A DNA stretch of 64,000 nt from an uncultured Desulfobacterales bacterium (GTDB lineage Bacteria; Desulfobacterota; Desulfobacteria; Desulfobacterales; JAHEIW01): assembly GCA_947259495.1 (NCBI GenBank), contig CAMYLV010000013.1, positions 206,078-270,077 on the forward strand, in the 5' to 3' direction. Below the pieces are notes generated by a model that saw only the letters and a program-made list of their open reading frames with translations, had not been told where the DNA came from and made no database searches. The stretch's first letter is position 1. Every line of letters starts with the position of its first letter. This document shows positions 34,721-44,418 of the stretch, one piece after another. The position numbers and the translations under genes are program-made.

Positions 34721-35809
34721 TCGGATATACCCTTCAATCATAACATCTTCGGCAAAGCGCTGGACGCGAATATTTTTGAGCTGAATGCTGTCTTTCATCC
34801 GCGCCGGTCCCGATCCCCGAAAAATGGGTATGCCGTCATCGCCGCCTAAAATTTTAGGAGCATAAAAGAACAGCGCCTTATCGACGATACCGCTGCGCAA
34901 TGCCGAAGCCAGTACGCGACTGCCCCCTTCAATCAGAAGGCTGGTAATACCCTCTGAGCCCAGCCGGTCCATCAGGGACTTCAGATCAATTTGACCAACT
35001 TTGACCGGCTGTTCGATAACACGCACCCCATTTTGCTGAACCTGTTTCCGTTTCGCTTTAGCTGCAGATTTCCCGACAATCAGAATCGTATCGGAATCAG
35101 AATTCAGCTGCAGTATCCTGGCATCGGGAGAAATGGAAAGGTGTGTATCAAGGACAATCCGAACCGGATCGGCACCTTTTTTTGAATCCAAGCGCGTGGT
35201 CAAACGCGGGTTATCGGTCTGGATCGTGCCGATGCCTACCAAAATGGCATCAACAGCATGTCGCAGCCGGTGCACAAATTTGCGGGCCTTTTCTCCGGTT
35301 ACCCATTTGGAATCACCAGTGCGGGTTGCAATGCGTCCATCCAGGGTAGCCGCGCATTTCAGAATGACAAACGGACGGCCGGTACTTACATATTTAACGA
35401 ACACCTCGTTGAGCCTGGCGGCCTGTTTTTCACACACACCGGTCAGCACATCGATGCCGTGCTGCCTTAAAAATACGGCGCCGCCGCCGGCCTTCGTATG
35501 CGGGTCCGCCATTGCCAAAATAACCCGGCGAATGCCCGCTTGAAGAATTTTGCGGGTGCAGGCCGGCGTTCGCCCGTAGTGATTGCAGGGCTCAAGATTG
35601 ACGTACAGCGAGGCACCCTTGGCCTTGATGCCGGCTTCCTCAATGGCATTGACCTCGGCATGGGCCTGCCCGGCCGCCCGATGGTATCCGCGACCGACCA
35701 CTTCACCATCTTTGACTATCACAGCGCCCACCATCGGGTTGGGTGAAGTGCAGCCCTGTGCCTTCTTGGCAAGGTTCAAGGCCATTCGCATAAAATATTG
35801 ATGATCCAT
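34718..35809 (-). CDS. ribD: Riboflavin biosynthesis deaminase/reductase RibD
   Basis: A 363-residue bifunctional enzyme. The N-terminal deaminase has the zinc motif HAEVNAIEEAG and PCNHYGRTPACT (about residues 50-85). The C-terminal reductase starts about 150 with FVILKCAATLDGRIATRTGDSKW, then binds NADPH. It catalyses the second and third steps after GTP cyclohydrolase II. The preceding hairpin 35817-35970 separates it from nrdR. No FMN riboswitch is visible upstream. Confidence 0.92.
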   Translation of the reverse strand: MDHQYFMRMALNLAKKAQGCTSPNPMVGAVIVKDGEVVGRGYHRAAGQAHAEVNAIEEAGIKAKGASLYVNLEPCNHYGRTPACTRKILQAGIRRVILAMADPHTKAGGGAVFLRQHGIDVLTGVCEKQAARLNEVFVKYVSTGRPFVILKCAATLDGRIATRTGDSKWVTGEKARKFVHRLRHAVDAILVGIGTIQTDNPRLTTRLDSKKGADPVRIVLDTHLSISPDARILQLNSDSDTILIVGKSAAKAKRKQVQQNGVRVIEQPVKVGQIDLKSLMDRLGSEGITSLLIEGGSRVLASALRSGIVDKALFFYAPKILGGDDGIPIFRGSGPARMKDSIQLKNIRVQRFAEDVMIEGYIR

Positions 35810-35816
35810 TGCATTC

Positions 35817-35970
35817 AGAGAACAGAAAACAGTCGTCGGAGGTCAGCGGCCAGAAGGCAGATGACAGATGACAGACCACGAATATTGTAATTAACATATT
35901 GAAAGCCAGAACGTATCTGATTACTGTCCTCTGTCCTCTGTTTTCTGCCTTTTGACATCTGCCCTCTGTT
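35817..35970. repeat. Word-reiterating hairpin (CAGA/TCTG words)
   Basis: AGAACAGAAAACAG, GGCAGATGACAGATGACAG on the left; CTGTCCTCTGTCCTCTGTTTTCTGCC on the right. Same class as 8577-8700 and 18973-19061. Confidence 0.7.
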
Positions 35971-35975
35971 AAGGG

Positions 35976-36434
35976 TTACTCCTGTTTACTGAGCAGGGTT
36001 TTGAGTTCAGAAACAAAGTCATTCACGTCCTTAAATTCCCGATAGACCGAGGCAAAACGAACATATGCGACGTCATCCAGGTCATGCAGCATTGTCATGA
36101 TTTTTTCCCCAAGAAAGGACGCCGGTATTTCTTTTTCACCAGTCTCTCTGAGATCCCGTTCGAGATCATCGATGAATTCTTCGATCACATTTATGCTGAT
36201 GTTTCGCTTTTGACATGCTTTTTTTAGGCCGGCAAGTACCTTATCCCGGTTAAATACTTCGCGGCGGCCGTCTTTCTTGACAATCATAATCGGGATTTCT
36301 TCAATGTGCTCGTAGGTTGTAAATCGGCGGGTGCATACAATGCATTCTCGGCGGCGACGGATAACGCTGGCATCTTTACTCAACCTTGAATCGATGACTT
36401 TGTTGTCGATTTCACCACAATATGGACACTTCAT
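35976..36434 (-). CDS. nrdR: Transcriptional repressor NrdR
   Basis: A 152-residue regulator of ribonucleotide reductase genes. The zinc ribbon is [15 protein letters not shown] with the second Cys pair in [10 protein letters not shown] (residues 3-42), followed by an ATP-cone (about 48-138) that senses dATP/ATP. It overlaps the end of the deaminase gene by four bases (ATGA), consistent with a shared role in nucleotide control. Confidence 0.9.
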   Translation of the reverse strand: MKCPYCGEIDNKVIDSRLSKDASVIRRRRECIVCTRRFTTYEHIEEIPIMIVKKDGRREVFNRDKVLAGLKKACQKRNISINVIEEFIDDLERDLRETGEKEIPASFLGEKIMTMLHDLDDVAYVRFASVYREFKDVNDFVSELKTLLSKQE

Positions 36435-36910
36435 GGTTCTTCCCCCTGCTGTTTGGCGTCAAGGTGAATCAGCTCTATTTTAGCTTCTTGTATCATGTCC
36501 TGCGATAGTTGATCCGCATAACCCGATCGGAAATAAATCTTGTTAATACCTGCATTAATGATCATCTTCGCACATATTGAACAGGGCAAATTGGTACAAA
36601 ATACACTGGCGCCTTTTAAAGAAACGCCATGGTAAGCCGCCTGGATAATCGCATTTTGCTCCGCATGGATTCCGCGGCATAACTCATGCATTTTGCCGGA
36701 CTCAATCCCTAATTTTTCACGCAAACACCCCACTTCTTCACAATGGCGAACACCGGTCGGTGCCCCATTATAACCGGTTGAAAGGATTCGTTTATCCTTT
36801 ATGATGACCGCGCCAACAGCCCGTCGAAGACAAGTTGAACGCCGGGCGACAAGCATCGCTATGTCCATAAAATAATTTTCCCAGGAAGGTCGCTGATCAT
36901 CGGCTACCAT
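36431..36910 (-). CDS. dCMP deaminase (ComEB/cytidylate deaminase-like)
   Basis: Zinc deaminase of 159 residues. The zinc site is HAEQNAI (catalytic Glu, about 83-89) and [10 protein letters not shown] (about 108-117). The stretch [14 protein letters not shown] is conserved in dCMP deaminases. It likely turns dCMP into dUMP for thymidylate synthesis. It starts 4 bases after the fabF stop and overlaps nrdR. Confidence 0.85.
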   Translation of the reverse strand: MVADDQRPSWENYFMDIAMLVARRSTCLRRAVGAVIIKDKRILSTGYNGAPTGVRHCEEVGCLREKLGIESGKMHELCRGIHAEQNAIIQAAYHGVSLKGASVFCTNLPCSICAKMIINAGINKIYFRSGYADQLSQDMIQEAKIELIHLDAKQQGEEP

Positions 36911-36914
36911 AAAA

Positions 36915-38162
36915 TTAATTTTTCTCGGTGTATTTTTTCAAAATCAGTGTGGCGTTAGTTCCACCGAAACCAAATGAATTGGTCATGGCTACATTAACCG
37001 GGGCCCGGCGCGCGGCATTGGGCACATAGTCCAGGTCGCATTCATCTGCCGGGTTCTCATAATTGATGGTCGGCGGAATCACATCGTGATAGACGCTCAA
37101 GACACTGAACACGGTCTCAATGCCGCCGGCGCCGCCCAGCAGATGCCCGGTCATGGACTTGGTGGAACTAATCGCCAGTTTATAAGCGTGGTCTTTAAAT
37201 ACCGCTTTGACCGCACGGCTTTCGTACAGATCGTTGAGCTCGGTGGAGGTTCCATGCGCATTGATGTAGTCCACCTGATCGGGGGTCAGACCGGCGTCAA
37301 CCAATGCCGTCTGCATGCAGCGTACCGCGCCGTCACCATCCGGACAGGGTGAAGTGATGTGGTAACCATCTCCGGTCATCCCGAAACCCACCATCTCGGC
37401 ATAGATCCTTGCGCCCCTTTCCAGCGCATGATCTAAAGCTTCAAGTATCAACATACCACTGCCCTCACCAATCACAAAACCGTCACGGTCCCGCTCAAAA
37501 GGCCGTGAGGCTTTCTCAGGCGCATCGTTGCGGGTCGACAACGCTTTCATGGCATTGAAGCCGGCCACTGCGGTCCTGGATACGACGGCTTCGGTCCCGC
37601 CGGTGATCATGCCTTCGGCCATGCCGTTTTGAACCATTTTGAAAGAGTCGCCTACTGCATGGGCCCCGGCGGCACAGGCGGTGGCGAGGGACAAATTCGG
37701 ACCCTTGGGCCCCAAATGAATGGAAATCATGCCCGGTGCCATGTTGCCGATCATCATTGGGATGAAAAACGGGCTCACCCGTCTGGGGCCTTTAGTGGCA
37801 ACGTTAAGGATCGTATCTTCCATAATTCCAAGACCGCCCAGACCACAGCCGGTAACAACCCCGATTCGATCCGCATTGGAGCTGTCGATCACCAGATCGG
37901 CATCTTCCAGGGCCATGCGCGCTGCTGCCATCGCATATGAAATAAAAAGCTCGTTGCGCTTGGCCTCTTTTTTCGGCATAAAATCTTCTGCGTTAAAACC
38001 CTTGACTTCGCCGGCGATTCGGGTCAGATAGGCCGATGCGTCAAATCGAGTTATTTCAGCTATACCCGATTTTCCGGCACAAAGCGCCGACCAGCTATCC
38101 TCAACGCCGATTCCGATAGGGGTAACCAATCCCATTCCTGTAACGACAACACGCCTTTGCAA
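36915..38162 (-). CDS. fabF: 3-oxoacyl-[ACP] synthase II (FabF)
   Basis: Beta-ketoacyl-ACP synthase II, 415 residues. The catalytic Cys is in [12 protein letters not shown] (about 163), the two His in NAHGTST (about 303) and [12 protein letters not shown] (about 340). It elongates acyl-ACP with malonyl-ACP. Located downstream of acpP with 266 bases between, in the usual acpP-fabF order. Confidence 0.92.
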   Translation of the reverse strand: MQRRVVVTGMGLVTPIGIGVEDSWSALCAGKSGIAEITRFDASAYLTRIAGEVKGFNAEDFMPKKEAKRNELFISYAMAAARMALEDADLVIDSSNADRIGVVTGCGLGGLGIMEDTILNVATKGPRRVSPFFIPMMIGNMAPGMISIHLGPKGPNLSLATACAAGAHAVGDSFKMVQNGMAEGMITGGTEAVVSRTAVAGFNAMKALSTRNDAPEKASRPFERDRDGFVIGEGSGMLILEALDHALERGARIYAEMVGFGMTGDGYHITSPCPDGDGAVRCMQTALVDAGLTPDQVDYINAHGTSTELNDLYESRAVKAVFKDHAYKLAISSTKSMTGHLLGGAGGIETVFSVLSVYHDVIPPTINYENPADECDLDYVPNAARRAPVNVAMTNSFGFGGTNATLILKKYTEKN

Positions 38163-38428
38163 GGGACCTCCTTTGTGGATTGACCGGGCTAATCCAATAA
38201 CCCGTGCTTTGTTAGGAATTTGACCTGACCGCGACTCAGGGCGCCTGCTACCGTCAAAGCAACGCGGCCCTTAAGGACGGGCGCCCGCCTGTGGATTTGG
38301 GATGAACAGCTGCGGTTAATTGGGTCCCGCATCCGATCCAGGTGCAGCGGAAATGCTTTTCTGATAACGAAGCGCGCAACGGCGGTTACAGGCCGGTAAA
38401 ATGCACAAAACAGCTGGGAAATGCCTGC

Positions 38429-38656
38429 CTACTGTGCGTTGATAAAGTTAATGGCATCCTTAACAGTTGTGATTTGTTCGGCGTCCTCGTCGGAAATATC
38501 GGTGTCAAACTCCTCCTCCATGGACATGATCAACTCAACGAGATCAAGTGAATCGGCTCCCAAATCGTCTACAAATGAAGCCTCAGGGACAACCTCTTCC
38601 AAATCAACACTCAGTTTTTCGGCAATGATCTTTTTGACTTGCTCCTCAACAGACAT
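38429..38656 (-). CDS. acpP: Acyl carrier protein
   Basis: ACP of 75 residues. The phosphopantetheine Ser lies in [15 protein letters not shown] (Ser about residue 36), with surrounding acidic helices typical of AcpP. A good GGAGGAAAATC ribosome site (minus strand) precedes it. Between fabG and fabF; a 144-bp palindrome separates it from fabG. Confidence 0.95.
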   Translation of the reverse strand: MSVEEQVKKIIAEKLSVDLEEVVPEASFVDDLGADSLDLVELIMSMEEEFDTDISDEDAEQITTVKDAINFINAQ

Positions 38657-38776
38657 CTGATTTTCCTCCTTACCCGGTTAGTCCGGTCGACAATAGTTTT
38701 TATTCCCGATTCATAACTTAATAAATGTTACTAAAAGCAATCATAAAAATAGGTGCTCAAAGCTTTGATAATTAGT

Positions 38777-38920
38777 AACTGGCTTTAAATGGGCAAGTTT
38801 TTAGCCGAAGACAAGGCGCGGGGAGGAGAATATCGTGCCGCGTAAGTTTTGTACGTTAGCGGTTTTCTCCTTCTTGCAACGCTGTATTCGGTTAAAAGAT
38901 GGCCCATTTAAAGTCAGTTT
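38777..38920. repeat. 145-bp palindromic element with central GTAC stem
   Basis: AACTGGCTTTAAATGGGC (38777-38794) pairs with the GCCCATTTAAAGTCAGTTTT end. The centre has CGTAAGTTTTGTACG. Same length and layout as 43734-43879 and 48957-49101. Its right end is the fabG stop codon. Confidence 0.7.
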
Positions 38921-39651
38921 TACATGTACATCCCGCCGGTGACGTGTATAACCTGGCCAGTGATGTAAGCCGCGCCGTCGGAAGCCAGGAAGGTAATCGC
39001 ATCGGCCACATCCTGCGGGCTACCGGCTCTTTGCAAAGGTATGATGCTGAGCATCGCGTCCCGGGCTTTATCTGACAGAACGGCTGTCATATCGGTTTCG
39101 ATAAAACCCGGAGCAACAGCGTTTACCGTAATACCTCTTGATCCGAGTTCTTTGGCAACCGTTTTGGTGAGGCCGATCATACCGGCCTTTGAAGCGACAT
39201 AATTGGCCTGGCCGGGGTTGCCCATTACCCCCACGACCGAGGCCAGGTTGATGATGCGGCCCGAGCGCTGCTTGACCATAATTTTAGAAATCGCCTTGAT
39301 ACAATTGAATGCACTTTTAAGGTTGACGCTGATAACGGCATCCCAGTCTTCTTCTTTCATTCGCATAATCAGACCGTCGCGGGTGATTCCGGCATTGTTC
39401 ACCAGCACGTCAATTTGACCGAATTGATCCAAAACCGCATCCACCCAGTCAGACACAGATGTACTGTTGGCAACGTCTACCTGTGTAAAAGAAGCTTCGG
39501 GGCCCAGGGCCTTTGCAGCGGCAGCCCCTGAGTCGGCGTTGATGTCGCAGATCGCAACCTTAGCACCTTCTTTGGCAAAGTTTTCAGCCGTCACCTGTCC
39601 GATTCCAGCCGCCCCTCCGGTAACCATGACCACTTGGTTTTCAAATCGCAA
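38920..39651 (-). CDS. fabG: 3-oxoacyl-[ACP] reductase
   Basis: A 243-residue NADPH-dependent SDR enzyme. The cofactor-binding GGAAGIGQ is at about residues 12-19, NNAG at about 88, and the catalytic Tyr and Lys in NYVASKAG about 151-158. It reduces 3-oxoacyl-ACP. It sits between acpP and the acyl-CoA dehydrogenase. The usual neighbour fabD is missing. Confidence 0.9.
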   Translation of the reverse strand: MRFENQVVMVTGGAAGIGQVTAENFAKEGAKVAICDINADSGAAAAKALGPEASFTQVDVANSTSVSDWVDAVLDQFGQIDVLVNNAGITRDGLIMRMKEEDWDAVISVNLKSAFNCIKAISKIMVKQRSGRIINLASVVGVMGNPGQANYVASKAGMIGLTKTVAKELGSRGITVNAVAPGFIETDMTAVLSDKARDAMLSIIPLQRAGSPQDVADAITFLASDGAAYITGQVIHVTGGMYM

Positions 39652-39680
39652 TCGGACCTCCTTTCACACCCTGCAACATC

Positions 39681-39836
39681 CTAATTGAGCGATGCACGCT
39701 CAATTAGGCGTTAATGGTTATTAGAATTCGATGGCAACCTGATCTTATATTCCCATAACTCGTGAGATATAAAATTAGATGCCATTCCATTATAACCAAT
39801 AACAAATAACGAATAACAGATAACTCCCAATTGGGA
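39681..39836. repeat. Stem-loop and word hairpin (AATAAC / GTTATT words)
   Basis: A perfect CTAATTGAGC/GCTCAATTAG stem (39681-39707), then a GTTAATGGTTATTAG arm against AACCAATAACAAATAACGAATAAC near 39820. Between fabG and the acyl-CoA dehydrogenase. Confidence 0.65.
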
Positions 39837-39843
39837 TTATTGC

Positions 39844-41511
39844 TTAACGATTAAATATAATGTCAGCTGCACGGTTCATGTCGGGAATAATGTTTTGATA
39901 GCTCTCTGCCAGTTTGGCGTGTGATAGTTCTGACAAAAAGGCCGCGCTCTGCCCGGCGTCAAAAACGCCGGAACCATACAGAATTTTTAAAATATTGCCG
40001 GATGTCACTTGCGCAATTTCGTTGGCAAACACACGTGAAAAAACGCATGTTTTTTCGGCTTGCGGGTGATTTTCCGCTGTGCAAGCCACAGCCTGCCGCG
40101 CAAAGCTGGCCGCCACCTCGACATGCAGCATCATATCCGCCAGCGCAAACATGATGGTCTGTTCACGGGTCAAGCGATTATCATTGACCAAAAAAATGGC
40201 TTTGTTTAGCGCCCGGGCCGCCAGACTAATGAAGCGGCAACCCGCATGGCTGCTCTGAGCTTCTAGCCTGTCCATTTCGTCGGCAATGCCATCGTAAAAA
40301 GCGCCTTTTGATTTGCGCGTTATCTTCCAGCGGAAGGTACTAATGATGTTCTGTTGGATTTCGCTGGTCCCCTCATAAATGCAAGTAATTTTGACATCGC
40401 GTTTGATTTTCTCGACGCCGTATTCAGTGATATAGCCATAGCCGCCCAGGGCCTGCATGGCATCATCGGCCGCTTTATTGGCCGCTTCGGTGGCAAACAG
40501 CTTGGCGATGGAACCCTCTACTTCGAGGCCCTGCTCCCCCGCATCCAATCTTGTGGCCACCTCATCAATATAGGTCGCTGCTGCCGCCAGCCGAACGGCA
40601 TGCGGCACAACCAGCTTGTGGGTGTAACCTTGCTTTTCTGAGAGCGGCGTTTTAAATTGGATGCGCTCCTGGGCATAAGGGACAACAATATCCAGGGCCG
40701 CCTCACCGCCGCCAAGCGCCATAGAGGCAACCATTAGCCGGGTATACCCGAATACCTTGCTGGCCTGTTTGAGTCCCTGTCCGGTCACACCGCCAATCAC
40801 ATTTTTCACCGGCACAAAAACATCGGTAAAGGTCAACGGCGAGGTGTTCGAAGCCCGGATGCCATGCTTTTCTTCGCCTTTGCCCCGCTCGTAGCCCTCG
40901 GTGTCTTTTTCAATGATAAAAAAGGTCGCACCTTCGGGGGTATTGGCCAGCAGGGTGATGAATTCCGCATAACCGCCGGTGGAAATAAACTGCTTGGTAC
41001 CGTTTATCTTGTAGCCGCTAATGTCCCCGCTTTCATCCATTACCGGTTCGGCCTTGGTTTTGATGGAAGCCACATTGCTGCCGGCATCGGGTTCGGTGAC
41101 CGCATAGGCCACAAGGGCCTCTCCGGCGGCAATTTTCCCAAGCCACTTTTGTTTTTGTTCTTTGGTGCCCCCCACGATGATGGGATCTGCACCCAGCTGA
41201 ATGGCAAAAAAGGCCGTTGTAATGCCCAGACATATTTTGGCCATTTCTCTGGTGATGGCGCAGCTGTCACGAGCCCCGCCGCCCAGACCACCATATTCCT
41301 CGGGAATCATTAAAAGCTGAAGTCCGATTTCCGGGCCCAGCATTTCACGAATAGTGTCTTCGGGAAAGATCTCCTGCCGATCGAATTCAGTAATCTTTTC
41401 AGGTGTCAAAAGCCGTTTTTTCAGCTGCCCAAGCGTATCCAGAACCATTTGCCTGGATTCAAGGTCCAATCCGTAAAGATCTCTGCTATTTGATGTCGCG
41501 TCTGAAGCCAT
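39844..41511 (-). CDS. Acyl-CoA dehydrogenase family protein
   Basis: Flavin-dependent acyl-CoA dehydrogenase of 555 residues, longer than the usual 380 by a C-terminal helical extension (about 410-555). FAD and substrate motifs: AVTEPDAGSN (about 131), ISTGGYAEF (about 168), and ALGGYGYITEYGVEKI. The catalytic Glu is CIYEGTSEIQ (about 377). It presumably oxidises a fatty or aromatic acyl-CoA and passes electrons to ETF. It occupies the slot where plsX-fabH-fabD usually lie between rpmF and fabG. Confidence 0.8.
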   Translation of the reverse strand: MASDATSNSRDLYGLDLESRQMVLDTLGQLKKRLLTPEKITEFDRQEIFPEDTIREMLGPEIGLQLLMIPEEYGGLGGGARDSCAITREMAKICLGITTAFFAIQLGADPIIVGGTKEQKQKWLGKIAAGEALVAYAVTEPDAGSNVASIKTKAEPVMDESGDISGYKINGTKQFISTGGYAEFITLLANTPEGATFFIIEKDTEGYERGKGEEKHGIRASNTSPLTFTDVFVPVKNVIGGVTGQGLKQASKVFGYTRLMVASMALGGGEAALDIVVPYAQERIQFKTPLSEKQGYTHKLVVPHAVRLAAAATYIDEVATRLDAGEQGLEVEGSIAKLFATEAANKAADDAMQALGGYGYITEYGVEKIKRDVKITCIYEGTSEIQQNIISTFRWKITRKSKGAFYDGIADEMDRLEAQSSHAGCRFISLAARALNKAIFLVNDNRLTREQTIMFALADMMLHVEVAASFARQAVACTAENHPQAEKTCVFSRVFANEIAQVTSGNILKILYGSGVFDAGQSAAFLSELSHAKLAESYQNIIPDMNRAADIIFNR

Positions 41512-41560
41512 TAAATTTTATCCTTTTGAAAATTGAAACGTTTGGCAATGGGATTCAAGA

Positions 41561-41743
41561 TTAGTCTTTTTCGGTCTCGACAATCTTACGGCCTTTATAA
41601 AAGCCACAATTTGGGCAGGCATGGTGAGGCTGCGTGGCTTCACCACACTCCGGACAGGATGACACATTCAGTGCGGTAAGTTTTTGGTGGGTCCGGCGCT
41701 TATCGCGCTTTGACTTTGATTTTTTACGTTTTGGGACCGCCAT
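41561..41743 (-). CDS. rpmF: 50S ribosomal protein L32
   Basis: L32, 60 residues: an Arg/Lys-rich start (AVPKRKKSKSKRDKRR) and a zinc ribbon CPECGEAT ... CPNCGFYKGR. The gene starts a minus-strand run. Its upstream region 41744-42246 (about 500 bases) is AT-rich and non-coding; a TTGACA (minus strand) lies at 41837-41842 but without a good -10. The region also holds a small ATTCAAATA/TATTTGAAT hairpin at 42142-42169. Confidence 0.95.
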   Translation of the reverse strand: MAVPKRKKSKSKRDKRRTHQKLTALNVSSCPECGEATQPHHACPNCGFYKGRKIVETEKD

Positions 41744-42246
41744 AAGTAATCTCCTAATTATTTGAATTTTATATAAATTTTAATTTATACGACCCGGTCT
41801 AAAGGGTGCGCATCTAGTAATTTATCTGAAAACGATTGTCAAGTGTTTTCATCGATTTTATGCAATTTGTTCTCTTGTACTCGCTATCCTTGTGTGATAT
41901 TGAAATGCACCGCCGCAAAGATAATATCCAGATCGGTTTAATATTCTAATATCATTAATTTTATATGATGATACCGTCGTCCCGTTAACGTATTGTAAAT
42001 TTGAATCTCGTATCGACGACAGACCACATCGGCGCGAAAGGTGATTTTATAATTATTTTTAAGCCGCTTTCGTTTACTTGTCAAACAATTAAATTAGGTA
42101 ATTGGTCTAAGATTGACGCTCTGCAATATATTAGATTAAAAATTCAAATATTTAAAATTTTATTTGAATAATTTTCACTGTAAAAATGACTTAAAAATTT
42201 ACTCACATAGCACCACCCGAAGACACAAAACAGAGGTAACGCTAAA

Positions 42247-43671
42247 ATGCAAATGGAGATGAGAAGTGATCTGATTGTGACCCGCTTTCCCCCCAGCCCT
42301 ACCGGCTTTCTGCATGTCGGCAATGCACGCACGGCGATCTTTAACTGGCTGTACGCCCGCCGGATGAAAGGAAAATTTGTTTTGCGTATTGAAGACACCG
42401 ATATCGAACGCTCGACCCGGCAGGCCATCGACACCATTTTTGAGGCCCTTGAGTGGCTGGGCATCGACTGGGACGAGGGCCCCTATTATCAAACCAAAAG
42501 ACTTGATATTTACAACCGCTACTTAGAACGCCTCCTGGATTCCGGTCATGCTTACTATTGCACCTGTTCGCCCGATGAAATTACGGCAATGCGCGAAAAG
42601 GCCATGGCCACCGGCGGCAAACCGAAATATGACGGCACCTGCCGCGATAAAGAACTGTCGAAAACATCAGGGGCCGTTATACGCTTAAAAGCGCCCTTAA
42701 GCGGAACAACGGTGGTTGAAGACGTAATCAAAGGCAGCATCATGTTTCAGAATGATGAACTGGATGACTTTATTTTGTGTCGCAGCGACGGCATTCCCAC
42801 CTACAACTTTGCGGTGGTCATCGACGATATGACCATGCAGGTTAACACGGTTATCCGCGGCGATGACCATGTCATGAATACCCCTAAACAAATACTCATT
42901 TACAAAGCGCTGGATTGCCCGTTACCGGTTTTCGGACATGTCCCCATGGTGCTGGGAACAGACAAAAGCCGTTTCAGCAAACGCCATGGAGCCGTATCGG
43001 TATCGGCTTACCGGGACATGGGCTACCTGCCGGATGCCATGCTTAACTATCTGGTTCGGCTGGGCTGGTCACACGGGGATCAGGAATTTTTTACCCGCCA
43101 GGAGCTGATCGAGGTATTTGACCTGGAACACATCGGGCGTTCCGCCGGGGTTTTTGATTCTGAGAAACTCTTAGCACTGAATGCCGACCATATTCGGGCC
43201 ACGCCTGCTGAAAAACTTGTGGAGCCCCTTGAGCCCTTTTTAAAGCGCCGCGGGATCAGCATTGAGGACAGTGACCTGTTGGTTAAGATCATCGAAACCC
43301 TGCACGCCCGCAGCAAAACCCTGGACGAAATGGCTGAAAGCGCTTTGTTTTATTTTGCAGATGAGATCGAATATGAGGAAAAGGCTGCAAAGAAGTTTTT
43401 AAAACCGGCGGTGCTGGATGCCTTGCAATTGCTGTTGGCGCAATTTGAAACCCTGCAATCGTTTTCAGAGGAAATTTTGGAAACGGCTTTTAAGGCCGTC
43501 ATGGACCAAACCGGGCTTAAGCTGGGCAAAATAGCCCAGCCCGTGCGGGTGGCCCTGACCGGTAAAACCGCCAGCCCCGGCATTTTTGAAGTGACTGCAA
43601 TCATCGGCAAAGACAAGGTAATTTCACGGCTGCAAAAAGCTATCCGCTATATAAAGGATAGAGAAGATTAA
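42247..43671 (+). CDS. gltX: Glutamyl-tRNA synthetase
   Basis: Class I GluRS of 474 residues. The HIGH motif region is RFPPSPTGFLHVGNARTA (about residues 13-30) and the KMSKS-equivalent is SRFSKRHGAVS (about 239-249). A C-terminal helical anticodon-binding domain fills 320-474. GAGGTAACGC precedes the ATG. It is followed by tRNA-Gln, and glnS is about 3 kb further on. Since GlnRS is present, this enzyme is expected to be discriminating for Glu. Confidence 0.92.
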   Translation: MQMEMRSDLIVTRFPPSPTGFLHVGNARTAIFNWLYARRMKGKFVLRIEDTDIERSTRQAIDTIFEALEWLGIDWDEGPYYQTKRLDIYNRYLERLLDSGHAYYCTCSPDEITAMREKAMATGGKPKYDGTCRDKELSKTSGAVIRLKAPLSGTTVVEDVIKGSIMFQNDELDDFILCRSDGIPTYNFAVVIDDMTMQVNTVIRGDDHVMNTPKQILIYKALDCPLPVFGHVPMVLGTDKSRFSKRHGAVSVSAYRDMGYLPDAMLNYLVRLGWSHGDQEFFTRQELIEVFDLEHIGRSAGVFDSEKLLALNADHIRATPAEKLVEPLEPFLKRRGISIEDSDLLVKIIETLHARSKTLDEMAESALFYFADEIEYEEKAAKKFLKPAVLDALQLLLAQFETLQSFSEEILETAFKAVMDQTGLKLGKIAQPVRVALTGKTASPGIFEVTAIIGKDKVISRLQKAIRYIKDRED

Positions 43672-43733
43672 TTTTCAAAGTTTAAATTCACCACAGAGAA
43701 CACAGCGCTCACCGAGTTTATTTTAATTAGTAA

Positions 43734-43879
43734 TTTTTCCAATTTCTGAATGAGGAATTTTTTAATGAGCAAGGCCGCACAAGGCTTTTGGCCTTCGGCG
43801 TACTGTGAGTACGTTGAAGGTCAAAAGCCGCGGAGAACGCAGCTCATCGGAAAAATAACCGTTCAGAAATTGGAAAAAA
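43734..43879. repeat. 146-bp palindromic element with central GTAC stem
   Basis: TTTTTCCAATTTCTGAA (43734-43750) pairs with TTCAGAAATTGGAAAAA (43862-43878). The centre is GGCGTACTGTGAGTACG. It ends just where the tRNA-Gln promoter begins. Confidence 0.75.
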
Positions 43880-43913
43880 TTGACTTGACGGGCGGGCTGA
43901 TGATATATATTTA
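43880..43913 (+). promoter_or_regulatory. Promoter of tRNA-Gln
   Basis: TTGACT (43880) or TTGACG (43885-43890) with TATATA or TATTTA at 43908-43913 after 17-18 bases. The start would be near 43920, just before the tRNA. Confidence 0.5.
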
Positions 43914-43930
43914 AATGTCATTTAACATGC

Positions 43931-44004
43931 TGAGGGATCGTCTAGCGGCAGGACGACGGGTTCTGGCCCCGTTAACCCAGGTTCGAATCCTGGTCCCTCA
44001 GCCA
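43931..44004 (+). tRNA. tRNA-Gln (anticodon CUG)
   Basis: A cloverleaf folds with acceptor TGAGGGA/TCCCTCA, D-arm GTC-TAGCGGCAG-GAC, anticodon stem ACGGG/CCCGT with loop TTCTGGC (anticodon CTG at 43963-43965), T-arm CCAGG-TTCGAAT-CCTGG, and encoded CCA (44002-44004). Reads CAG. Confidence 0.9.
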
Positions 44005-44013
44005 TTTCGACGC

Positions 44014-44056
44014 AAAAAGGGCATCATCAAAACAAATTGATATGTGCCCTTTTTTT
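44014..44056 (+). terminator. Intrinsic terminator of tRNA-Gln
   Basis: AAAAAGGGCA pairs with TGCCCTTTTTT around a 21-base loop, ending in a T-run. Confidence 0.65.
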
Positions 44057-44208
44057 GCTCAAGGCCTCTGGCCGGAGTGATAAACACTGTGATTGTCAAG
44101 GGTTAGAATCTATAGCAAAAATTTTATGGCTTTTTAAACGAAATGAAATCCTTTTGACGGCTCTCTTGTCTGCTCGTTTATAGCCAAATTATACAATTCG
44201 GTGAAAGT

Positions 44209-44418
44209 GTGGATTACGTATACGAAATATACGATTTGGGAAGTAACGAAAGTAGCGGAATTTTACACTTGATAGCTATGGGGGGTGTTGGATCTGCACC
44301 GCTGTCGGCTGCAGAGGCACAATTAGTGCATTGCCAAATAGGATCTACTCGATTTTGCGCAAATCATGCCTGTCAGGAAGAAAAAGCAACTAATTTTCAG
44401 TTTAAAGTGACTGCTTAA
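44209..44418 (+). CDS. Doubtful small ORF
   Basis: A 69-residue frame starting at GTG, without a good ribosome site or recognised motif. It has the ordered-looking sequence YEIYDLGSNESSGILHLIAMGG and Cys residues near the end. It may be a short protein or chance. The stop meets the end of the convergent radical SAM gene. Confidence 0.2.
   Translation: MDYVYEIYDLGSNESSGILHLIAMGGVGSAPLSAAEAQLVHCQIGSTRFCANHACQEEKATNFQFKVTA

Noticed and set aside
35810-35975. FMN riboswitch ahead of ribD
   Set aside because: The sequence is a word-repeat hairpin and lacks the conserved RFN element blocks.
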